DNA of 64,000 nucleotides from Liolophura sinensis (Eukaryota; Mollusca; Polyplacophora; Chitonida; Chitonidae), in contig NW_027018150.1 in NCBI RefSeq assembly GCF_032854445.1, positions 1 through 64,000 on the forward strand, written 5' to 3'. The translations under genes and the position numbers were made by a program. Below the pieces are notes generated by a model. The model had not been told where the DNA came from. It saw nothing but the letters and a program-made list of their open reading frames with translations, and ran no database searches. Of the stretch, positions 1-9,900 are shown in pieces (the first letter of the stretch is position 1; each line of letters opens with the position of its first letter).

Positions 1-675
1 TTTTACAGCAGACTGTATCAAATACCTTGTGTTTTTTATATACAAATGGTGTGGTTTTTCAACATGTAGATAAAGACATTGAGTTTGTCTTCGACTTAGA
101 AGTAAGACAATTGCTGGATGAGTTAAATGGGCTTGGCCCAAAGATTTGACGTCTTCTGGGCTACCGAAGGGCACATAACTTATAATCAAAAGTTGACTAT
201 TGTAATGACCAGTCGCAATATTACATAGTAAATGTAGCCGATTTCAATTAGCAAAAAGCCCAGGCAAAAATCCAAAAGTGGTAAAACTGTTCCAATGCTG
301 CTGGTAAGAGGCTAATCCGACGTATTTTGTGACGAGAAATCCAATGGTGCAAACCGCGTTGCTCTCCGACCAATACTTTTGGCTGTAGCGACAATTGAAT
401 GAGCATTTATGTGAAAATCACGTGCCTAACAACGGCTCTTACTCCATGGAAACCAAGGAAATTTGCAATTTTTCAACAGCTGGAGATGCCTGGCCCAATT
501 GCGCATCTTTTGGCACCTTATTGATGTGGGTCAGTGTTTAATTGTACTTTTTACAGCAGACTGTATCAAGTACCTTGTGTTTTTTATATACAAATGGTGT
601 GGTTTTTCAACATGTAGATAAAGACATTGAGTTTGTCTTCGACTTAGAAGTAAGACAATTGCTGGATGAGTTAAA

Positions 676-688
676 TGGGCTTGGCCCA
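676..688. other. Short perfect hairpin TGGGC-TTG-GCCCA
   Basis: Five-base inverted repeat with a three-base loop, present in almost every monomer. It is altered at 12734, 15474 and 39039 (ATGGACTTGG), at 6166 (GGCCGAAAG), at 43978 (GGCATAAAG) and by the G deletion near 35204. No U-run follows, so it is not a bacterial terminator. Confidence 0.4.
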
Positions 689-700
689 AAGATTTGACGT

Positions 701-717
701 CTTCTGGGCTACCGAAG
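701..717. other. Imperfect hairpin CTTC-T-GG-GCTA-CC-GAAG
   Basis: Six paired bases with a one-base bulge and a four-base loop, 12 bases after the first hairpin. In compartment II the CTTC arm becomes CCTC, weakening the stem. Confidence 0.3.
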
Positions 718-964
718 GGCACATAACTTATAATCAAAAGTTGACAATTGTAATGACCAGTCGCGATATTACATAGTAAATGTAGCCGATTTCAATTAGC
801 AGAAAGCCCAGGCAAAAATCCAAAAGTGGTAAAACTGTTCCAATGCTGCTGGTAAGAGGCTAATCCGACGTATTTTGTGACGAGAAATCGAATGGTGCAA
901 ACCGCGTTGCTCTCCCACCAACACTTATGGCTGTAGCTACAATTGAATGCGCATTTATGTGAAA

Positions 965-972
965 ATCACGTG
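965..972 (+). promoter_or_regulatory. ATCACGTG E-box-like site (one per most monomers)
   Basis: CACGTG is the canonical binding core of bHLH-leucine zipper factors. The octamer fits the budding yeast CDEI consensus RTCACRTG. It recurs every 548 bp in about 100 of the 117 monomers, for example at 965, 1513 and 2061. It is absent from the 16 D1/D2 monomers. The sequence match is seen; binding is inference, and a six-base palindrome can be fortuitous. Confidence 0.25.
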
Positions 973-1348
973 CCTAACAACGGCTCTTACTCCATGGAAA
1001 CCAAGGAAATTTGCAATTTTTCAACAGCTGGAGATGCCTGGCCCAATTGCGCATCTTTTGGCACCTTATTGATGTGGGTCAGTGTTTAATTGTAATTTTT
1101 ATAGTAGACTGTATCAAGTACCTTGTGTTTTTTATATACAAATGGTGTGGTTTTTCAACATGTAGATAAAGACATTGAGTTTGTCTTCGACTTAGAAGTA
1201 AGACAATTGCTGGATGAGTTAAATGGGCTTGGCCCAAAGATTTGACGTCTTCTGGGCTACCGAAGGGCACATAACTTATAATCAAAAGTTGAATATAGTA
1301 ATGACCAGTCGCGATATTACATAGTAAATGTAGCCGAATTGAATTAGC

Positions 1349-1382
1349 AAAAAGCCCAGGCAAAAATCCAAAAGTGGAAAAA
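1349..1382. other. Phased A-tracts, candidate curved DNA
   Basis: A runs of 5, 5, 4 and 5 start at 1349, 1362, 1370 and 1378, a mean spacing of about 9.7 bp, close to the helical repeat. The cluster is conserved in nearly every monomer at the same phase, with small changes (GCAGAAAG near 800, GGTAAAAC in some). Known: A-tracts spaced near 10 bp bend DNA. Whether this spacing is regular enough is uncertain. Confidence 0.4.
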
Positions 1383-1955
1383 CTGTTCCCATGCTGCTGG
1401 TAAGAGGCTAATCCGACGTATTTTGTGACGAGAAATCGAATGGTGCAAACCGCGTTGCTCTCCGACCAACACTTATGGCTGTAGCTACAATTGAATGAGC
1501 ATTTATGTGAAAATCACGTGCCTAACAACGGCTCTTACTCCATGGAAACCAAGGAAATTTGCAATTTTTCAACAGCTGGAGATGCCTGGCCCAATTGCGC
1601 ATCTTTTGGCACCTTATTGATGTGGGTCAGTGTTTAATTGTACTTTTTACAGCAGACTGTATCAAGTACCTTGTGTTTTTTATATACAAATGGTGTGGTT
1701 TTTCAACATGTAGATAAAGACATTGAGTTTGTCTTCGACTTAGAAGTAAGACAATTGCTGGATGAGTTAAATGGGCTTGGCCCAAAGATTTGACGTCTTC
1801 TGGGCTACCGAAGGGCACATAACTTATAATCAAAAGTTGAATATAGTAATGACCAGTCGCGATATTACATAGTAAATGTAGCCGAATTTAATTAGCAAAA
1901 AGCCCAAGCAAAAATCCAAAAGTGGAAAAACTGTTCCAATGCTGCTGGTAAGAGG

Positions 1956-2150
1956 CTAATCCGACGTTTTTTGTGACGAGAAATCGAATGGTGCAAACCG
2001 CGTTGCTCTCCGACCAATACTTTTGGCTGTAGCGACAATTGAATGAGCATTTATGTGAAAATCACGTGCCCAGCAACGGCTCTTACTCCATGGAAACCAA
2101 GGAAATTTGCAATTTTTCAACAGCTGGAGATGCCTGGCCCAATTGCGCAT
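1956..2150 (-). other. Representative fortuitous minus-strand ORF (64 codons)
   Basis: A second minus-strand frame over the other half of the monomer. It is open only when the CCTAAC state is CCCAGC and CpG states permit. It is present in roughly half of monomers. Composition is rich in Arg, Trp, Phe and Cys and low-probability for a conserved protein. Call: not a gene. Confidence 0.85.
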
Positions 2151-2174
2151 CTTTTGGCACCTTATTGATGTGGG

Positions 2175-2459
2175 TCAGTGTTTAATTGTACTTTTTACAG
2201 CAGACTGTATCAAGTACCTTGTGTTTTTTATATACAAATGGTGTGGTTTTTCAACATGTAGATAAAGACATTGAGTTTGTCTTCGACTTAGAAGTAAGAC
2301 AATTGCTGGATGAGTTAAATGGGCTTGGCCCAAAGATTTGACGTCTTCTGGGCTACCGAAGGGCACATAACTTATAATCAAAAGTTGAATATAGTAATGA
2401 CCAGTCGCGATATTACATAGTAAATGTAGCCGAATTGAATTAGCAAAAAGCCCAGGCAA
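2175..2459 (-). other. Representative fortuitous minus-strand ORF (94 codons)
   Basis: It is open to 94 codons only in monomers with GAATTGAATTAG; others start inside at 68 codons (e.g. 531-737). It recurs every 548 bp through the whole array. There is no recognisable domain, signal peptide or convincing start context. It is antisense to the plus-strand frame. Call: not a gene. Confidence 0.85.
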
Positions 2460-3682
2460 AAATCCAAAAGTGGAAAAACTGTTCCAATGCTGCTGGTAAG
2501 AGGCTAATCCGACGTATTTTGTGACGAGAAATCGAATGGTGCAAACCGCGTTGCTCTCCGACCAATACTTTTGGCTGTAGCGACAATTGAATGAGCATTT
2601 ATGTGAAAATCACGTGCCTAACAACGGCTCTTACTCCATGGAAACCAAGGAAATTTGCAATTTTTCAACAGCTGGAGATGCCTGGCCCAATTGCGCATCT
2701 TTTGGCACCTTATTGATGTGGGTCAGTGTTTAATTGTACTTTTTACAGCAGACTGTATCAAGTACCTTGTGTTTTTTATATACAAATGGTGTGGTTTTTC
2801 AACATGTAGATAAAGACATTGAGTTTGTCTTCGACTTAGAAGTAAGACAATTGCTGGATGAGTTAAATGGGCTTGGCCCAAAGATTTGACGTCTTCTGGG
2901 CTACCGAAGGGCACATAACTTATAATCAAAAGTTGACTATTGTAATGACCAGTCGCAATATTACATAGTAAATGTAGCCGATTTCAATTAGCAAAAAGCC
3001 CAGGCAAAAATCCAAAAGTGGTAAAACTGTTCCAATGCTGCTGGTAAGAGGCTAATCCGACGTATTTTGTGACGAGAAATCCAATGGTGCAAACTGCGTT
3101 GCTCTCCGACCAACACTTATGGCTGTAGCTACAATTGAATGCGCATTTATGTGAAAATCACGTGCCTAACAACGGCTCTTACTCCATGGAAACCAAGGAA
3201 ATTTGCAATTTTTCAACAGCTGGAGATGCCTGGCCCAATTGCGCATCTTTTGGCACCTTATTGATGTGGGTCAGTGTTTAATTGTACTTTTTACAGCAGA
3301 CTGTATCAAGTACCTTGTGTTTTTTATATACAAATGGTGTGGTTTTTCAACATGTAGATAAAGACATTGAGTTTGTCTTCGACTTAGAAGTAAGACAATT
3401 GCTGGATGAGTTAAATGGGCTTGGCCCAAAGATTTGACGTCTTCTGGGCTACCGAAGGGCACATAACTTATAATCAAAAGTTGAATATAGTAATGACCAG
3501 TCGCGATATTACATAGTAAATGTAGCCGAATTTAATTAGCAAAAAGCCCAAGCAAAAATCCAAAAGTGGAAAAACTGTTCCAATGCTGCTGGTAAGAGGC
3601 TAATCCGATGTATTTTGTGACGAGAAATCGAATGGTGCAAACCGCGTTGCTCTCCGACCAATACTTTTGGCTGTAGCGACAA

Positions 3683-3985
3683 TTGAATGAGCATTTATGT
3701 GAAAATCACGTGCCTAACAACGGCTCTTACTCCATGGAAACCAAGGAAATTTGCAATTTTTCAACAGCTGGAGATGCCTGGCCCAATTGCGCATCTTTTG
3801 GCACCTTATTGATGTGGGTCAGTGTTCAATTGTACTTTTTACAGCAGACTGTATCAAGTACCTTGTGTTTTTTATATACAAATGGTGTGGTTTTTCAACA
3901 TGTAGATAAAGACATTGAGTTTGTCTTCGACTTAGAAGTAAGACAATTGCTGGATGAGTTAAATGGGCTTGGCCCAAAGATTTGA
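3683..3985 (+). other. Representative fortuitous plus-strand ORF (100 codons)
   Basis: The frame opens only where the TTTAATTG stop state is TTCAATTG and the upstream ATG-AGC and CCTAAC states coincide. About 20 such copies exist (e.g. 8615, 17931, 26151, 45332, 57390). The C-terminal part has ordinary protein-like composition, but I recognise no domain. Substitutions among copies are mostly replacement or stop changes (Cys/Leu, Phe/Ser, Asp/Gly, Asp/Glu, Gln/stop), the opposite of purifying selection. Call: not a gene. Confidence 0.85.
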
Positions 3986-6900
3986 CGTCTTCTGGGCTAC
4001 CGAAGGGCACATAACTTATAATCAAATGTTGAATATAGTAATGACCAGTCGCGATATTACATAGTAAATGTAGCCGAATTGAATTAGCAAAAAGCCCAAG
4101 CAAAAATCCAAAAGTGGAAAAACTGTTCCAATGCTGCTGGTAAGAGGCTAATCCGACGTATTTTGTGACGAGAAATCGAATGGTGCAAACCGCGTTGCTC
4201 TCCGACCAACACTTATGGCTGTAGCTACAATTGAATGAGCATTTATGTGAAAATCACGTGCCTAACAACGGCTCTTACTCCATGGAAACCAAGGAAATTT
4301 GCAATTTTTCAACAGCTGGAGATGCCTGGCCCAATTGCGCATCTTTTGGCACCTTATTGATGTGGGTCAGTGTTTAATTGTACTTTTTACAGCAGACTGT
4401 ATCAAGTACCTTGTGTTTTTTATATACAAATGGTGTGGTTTTTCAACATGTAGATAAAGACATTGAGTTTGTCTTCGACTTAGAAGTAAGACAATTGCTG
4501 GATGAGTTAAATGGGCTTGGCCCAAAGATTTGACGTCTTCTGGGCTACCGAAGGGCACATAACTTATAATCAAAAGTTGAATATAGTAATGACCAGTCGC
4601 GATATTACATAGTAAATGTAGCCGAATTGAATTAGCAAAAAGCCCAAGCAAAAATCCAAAAGTGGAAAAACTGTTCCAATGCTGCTGGTAAGAGGCTAAT
4701 CCGACGTATTTTGTGACGAGAAATCGAATGGTGCAAACCGCGTTGCTCTCCGACCAATACTTTTGGCTGTAGCGACAATTGAATGAGCATTTATGTGAAA
4801 ATCACGTGCCCAGCAACGGCTCTTACTCCATGGAAACCAAAGAAATTTGCAATTTTTCAACAGCTGGAGATGCCTGGCCCAATTGCGCATCTTTTGGCAC
4901 CTTATTGATGTGGGTCAGTGTTTAATTGTACTTTTTACAGCAGACTGTATCAAGTACCTTGTGTTTTTTATATACAAATGGTGTGGTTTTTCAACATGTA
5001 GATAAAGACATTGAGTTTGTCTTCGACTTAGAAGTAAGACAATTGCTGGATGAGTTAAATGGGCTTGGCCCAAAGATTTGACGTCTTCTGGGCTACCGAA
5101 GGGCACATAACTTATAATCAAAAGTTGACTATTGTAATGACCAGTCGCAATATTACATAGTAAATGTAGCCGATTTCAATTAGCAAAAAGCCCAGGCAAC
5201 AATCCAAAAGTGGTAAAACTGTTCCAATGCTGCTGGTAAGAGGCTAATCCGACGTATTTTGTGACGAGAAATCGAATGGTGCAAACCGCGTTGCTCTCCG
5301 ACCAATACTTTTGGCTGTAGCGACAATTGAATGAGCATTTATGTGAAAATCACGTGCCTAACAACGGCTCTTACTCCATGGAAACCAAGGAAATTTGCAA
5401 TTTTTCAACAGCTGGAGATGCCTGGCCCAATTGCGCATCTTTTGGCACCTTATTGATGTGGGTCAGTGTTTAATTGTACTTTTTACAGCAGACTGTATCA
5501 AGTACCTTGTGTTTTTTATATACAAATGGTGTGGTTTTTCAACATGTAGATAAAGACATTGAGTTTGTCTTCGACTTAGAAGTAAGACAATTGCTGGATG
5601 AGTTAAATGGGCTTGGCCCAAAGATTTGACGTCTTCTGGGCTACCGAAGGGCACATAACTTATAATCAAAAGTTGAATATAGTAATGACCAGTCGCGATA
5701 TTACATAGTAAATGTAGCCGAATTTAATTAGCAAAAAACCCAGGCAAAAATCCAAAAGTGGAAAAACTGTTCCAATGCTGCTGGTAAGAGGCTAATCCGA
5801 CGTATTTTGTGACGAGAAATCGAATGGTGCAAACCGCGTTGCTCTCCGCCCAATACTTTTGGCTGTAGCGACAATTGAATGAGCATTTATGTGAAAATCA
5901 CGTGCCCAGCAACGGCTCTTACTCCATGGAAACCAAGGAAATTTGCAATTTTTCAACAGCTGGAGATGCCTGGCCCAATTGCGCATCTTTTGGCACCTTA
6001 TTGATGTGGGTCAGTGTTTAATTGTACTTTTTACAGCAGACTGTATCAAGTACCTTGTGTTTTTTATATACAAATGGTGTGGTTTTTCAACATGTAGATA
6101 AAGACATTGAGTTTGTCTTCGACTTAGAAGTAAGACAATTGCTGGATGAGTTAAATGGGCTTGGCCGAAAGATTTGACGTCTTCTGGGCTACCGAAGGGC
6201 ACATAACTTATAATCAAAAGTTGAATATAGTAATGACCAGTCGCGATATTACATAGTAAATGTAGCCGAATTGAATTAGCAAAAAGCCCAGGCAAAAATC
6301 CAAAAGTGGAAAAACTGTTCCAATGCTGCTGGTAAGAGGCTAATCCGACGTATTTTGTGACGAGAAATCGAATGGTGCAAACCGCGTTGCTCTCCGACCA
6401 ACACTTATGGCTGTAGCGACAATTGAATGAGCATTTATGTGAAAATCACGTGCCTAACAACGGCTCTTACTCCATGGAAACCAAGGAAATTTGCAATTTT
6501 TCAACAGCTGGAGATGCCTGGCCCAATTGCGCATCTTTTGGCACCTTATTGATGTGGGTCAGTGTTTAATTGTACTTTTTACAGCAGACTGTATCAAGTA
6601 CCTTGTGTTTTTTATATACAAATGGTGTGGTTTTTCAACATGTAGATAAAGACATTGAGTTTGTCTTCGACTTAGAAGTAAGACAATTGCTGGATGAGTT
6701 AAATGGGCTTGGCCCAAAGATTTGACGTCTTCTGGGCTACCGAAGGGCACATAACTTATAATCAAAAGTTGAATATAGTAATGACCAGTCGCGATATTAC
6801 ATAGTAAATGTAGCCGAATTTAATTAGCAAAAAGCCCAAGCAAAAATCCAAAAGTGGAAAAACTGTTCCAATGCTGCTGGTAAGAGGCTAATCCGACGTA

Positions 6901-9900
6901 TTTTGTGACGAGAAATCGAATGGTGCAAACCGCGTTGCTCTCCGACCAACACTTATGGCTGTAGCTACAATTGAATGCACATTTATGTGAAAATCACGTG
7001 CCCAGCAACGGCTCTTACTCCATGGAAACCAAGGAAATTTGCAATTTTTCAACAGCTGGAGATGCCTGGCCAAATTGCGCATCTTTTGGCACCTTATTGA
7101 TGTGGGTCAGTGTTTAATTGTACTTTTTACAGCAGACTGTATCAAATACCTTGTGTTTTTTATATACAAATGGTGTGGTTTTTCAACATGTAGATAAAGA
7201 CATTGAGTTTGTCTTCGACTTAGAAGTAAGACAATTGCTGGATGAGTTAAATGGGCTTGGCCCAAAGATTTGACGTCTTCTGGGCTACCGAAGGGCACAT
7301 AACTTATAATCAAAAGTTGAATATAGTAATGACCAGTCGCGATATTACATAGTAAATGTAGCCTAATTTAATTAGCAAAAAGCCCAAGCAAAAATCCAAA
7401 AGTGGAAAAACTCCTCCAATGCTGCTGGTAAGAGGCTAATCCGACGTATTTTGTGACGAGAAATCGAATGGTGCAAACCGCGTTGCTCTCCGACCAATAC
7501 TTTTGGCTGTAGCGACAATTGAATGAGCATTTATGTGAAAATCACGTGCCTAACAACGGCTCTTACTCCATGGAAACCAAGGAAATTTGCAATTTTTCAA
7601 CAGCTGGAGATGCCTGGCCCAATTGCGCATCTTTTGGCACCTTATTGATGTGGGTCAGTGTTTAATTGTACTTTTTACAGCAGACTGTATCAAGTACCTT
7701 GTGTTTTTTATATACAAATGGTGTGGTTTTTCAACATGTAGATAAAGACATTGAGTTTGTCTTCGACTTAGAAGTAAGACAATTGCTGGATGAGTTAAAT
7801 GGGCTTGGCCCAAAGATTTGACGTCTTCTGGGCTACCGAAGGGCACATAACTTATAATCAAAAGTTGACTATTGTAATGACCAGTCGCAATATTACATAG
7901 TAAATGTAGCCGATTTCAATTAGCAAAAAGCCCAGGCAAAAATCCAAAAGTGGTAAAACTGTTCCAATGCTGCTGGTAAGAGGCTAATCCGACGTATTTT
8001 GTGACGAGAAATCCAATGGTGCAAACCGCGTTGCTCTCCGACCAACACTTATGGCTGTAGCTACAATTGAATGCGCATTTATGTGAAAATCACGTGCCTA
8101 ACAACGGCTCTTACTCCATGGAAACCAAGGAAATTTGCAATTTTTCAACAGCTGGAGATGCCTGGCCCAATTGCGCATCTTTTGGCACCTTATTGATGTG
8201 GGTCAGTGTTTAATTGTACTTTTTACAGCAGACTGTATCAAGTACCTTGTGTTTTTTATATACAAATGGTGTGGTTTTTCAACATGTAGATAAAGACATT
8301 GAGTTTGTCTTCGACTTAGAAGTAAGACAATTGCTGGATGAGTTAAATGGGCTTGGCCCAAAGATTTGACGTCTTCTGGGCTACCGAAGGGCACATAACT
8401 TATAATCAAAAGTTGAATATAGTAATGACCAGTCGCGATATTACATAGTAAATGTAGCCGAATTGAATTAGCAAAAAGCCCAGGCAAAAATCCAAAAGTG
8501 GAAAAACTGTTCCAATGCTGCTGGTAAGAGGCTAATCCGATGTATTTTGTGACGAGAAATCGAATGGTGCAAACCGCGTTGCTCTCCGACCAATACTTTT
8601 GGCTGTAGCGACAATTGAATGAGCATTTATGTGAAAATCACGTGCCTAACAACGGCTCTTACTCCATGGAAACCAAGGAAATTTGCAATTTTTCAACAGC
8701 TGGAGATGCCTGGCCCAATTGCGCATCTCTTGGCACCTTATTGATGTGGGTCAGTGTTCAATTGTACTTTTTACAGCAGACTGTATCAAGTACCTTGTGT
8801 TTTTTATATATAAATGGTGTGGTTTTTCAACATGTAGATAAAGACATTGAGTTTGTCTTCGACTTAGAAGTAAGACAATTGCTGGATGAGTTAAATGGGC
8901 TTGGCCCAAAGATTTGACGTCTTCTGGGCTACCGAAGGGCACATAACTTATAATCAAAAGTTGACTATTGTAATGACCAGTCGCAATATTACATAGTAAA
9001 TGTAGCCGATTTCAATTAGCAAAAAGCCCAGGCAAAAATCCAAAAGTGGAAAAACTGTTCCAATGCTGCTGGTAAGAGGCTAATCCGACGTATTTTGTGA
9101 CGAGAAATCGAATGGTGCAAACCGCGTTGCTCTCCGACCAATACTTTTGGCTGTAGCGACAATTGAATGAGCATTTATGTGAAAATCACGTGCCTAACAA
9201 CGGCTCTTACTCCATGGAAACCAAGGAAATTTGCAATTTTTCAACAGCTGGAGATGCCTGGCCCAATTGCGCATCTTTTGGCACCTTATTGATGTGGGTC
9301 AGTGTTTAATTGTACTTTTTACAGCAGACTGTATCAAGTACCTTGTGTTTTTTATATACAAATGGTGTGGTTTTTCAACATGTAGATAAAGACATTGAGT
9401 TTGTCTTCGACTTAGAAGTAAGACAATTGCTGGATGAGTTAAATGGGCTTGGCCCAAAGATTTGACGTCTTCTGGGCTACCGAAGGGCACATAACTTATA
9501 ATCAAAAGTTGAATATAGTAATGACCAGTCGCAATATTACATAGTAAATGTAGCCGAATTTAATTAGCAAAAAACCCAGGCAAAAATCCAAAAGTGTAAA
9601 AACTGTTCCAATGCTGCTGGTAAGAGGCTAATCCGACGTATTTTGTGACGAGAAATCGAATGGTGCAAACCGCGTTGCTCTCCGCCCAATACTTTTGGCT
9701 GTAGCGACAATTGAATGAGCATTTATGTGAAAATCACGTGCCTAACAACGGCTCTTACTCCATGGAAACCAAGGAAATTTGCAATTTTTCAACAGCTGGA
9801 GATGCCTGGCCCAATTGCGCATCTTTTGGCACCTTATTGATGTGGGTCAGTGTTTAATTGTACTTTTTACAGCAGACTGTATCAAGTACCTTGTGTTTTT

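Larger units (their letters stand above)
557..851 (+). other. Cryptic exon-like interval between splice-like signals
   Basis: A pyrimidine-rich stretch ending TACTTTTTACAG (545-556) resembles a 3' splice site. CTGGTAAGA at 849-857 resembles a 5' splice site. Each monomer thus offers a 295-nt exon-like interval and a 253-nt intron-like interval on the plus strand. The frames contain stops, so any product would be non-coding. The match may be chance; no transcription is shown. Confidence 0.15.
549..1096. repeat. Representative 548-bp monomer with landmarks
   Basis: The phase is arbitrary; this copy starts at the same point as the window. Landmarks: TTTTTCAACA at 603-612 and again at 1017-1026; hairpin at 676-688; GACGTC at 696-701; imperfect hairpin at 701-717; TCGCGA at 761-766; A-rich tract at about 800-835; donor-like GGTAAGA at 851-857; ATCACGTG at 965-972; CCATGG at 992-997. 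Recurrent two- or three-state sites across the array include TTTAATTG/TTCAATTG, TGTATC/TATATC, GTGTTTTTT/GTTGTTTTT, GACATT/GAAATT, GGATGAG/GGGTGAG, GTCTTC/GTCCTC, GGGCACA/GGATACA, GACTATTG/GAATATAG/GAATACAG, CGCAAT/CGCGAT, ATCCAATG/ATCGAATG, CAATACTTTTGG/CAACACTTATGG, TAGCGAC/TAGCTAC and CCTAACAA/CCCAGCAA. These allow every monomer to be typed. Confidence 0.95.

Noticed and set aside
571-592. TATA-box-like TTATATAC as a promoter in each monomer
   Set aside because: A single AT-rich motif without initiator or downstream elements is not enough, and AT-rich sequence makes it likely by chance.
636-652. CENP-B box-like TTCGACTTA
   Set aside because: Only TTCGNNNNA fits. The required CGGG half is AGTA here. 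The reverse-strand TTCGGTAGC near 707-716 also fails.
851-902. Pol III box A/box B-like pair (TGGTAAGAGG and AATCGAATGG), suggesting a tRNA-derived SINE
   Set aside because: Box B lacks the flanking G and C of the GWTCRANNC core, there is no T-arm or D-arm pairing, and there is no 3' tail. ATCCAATGG variants destroy it further.
603-1026. TTTTTCAACA twice per monomer as evidence of an internal sub-repeat
   Set aside because: The flanks of the two 10-mers (603-612, 1017-1026) do not align, so I cannot support an ancestral shorter unit.
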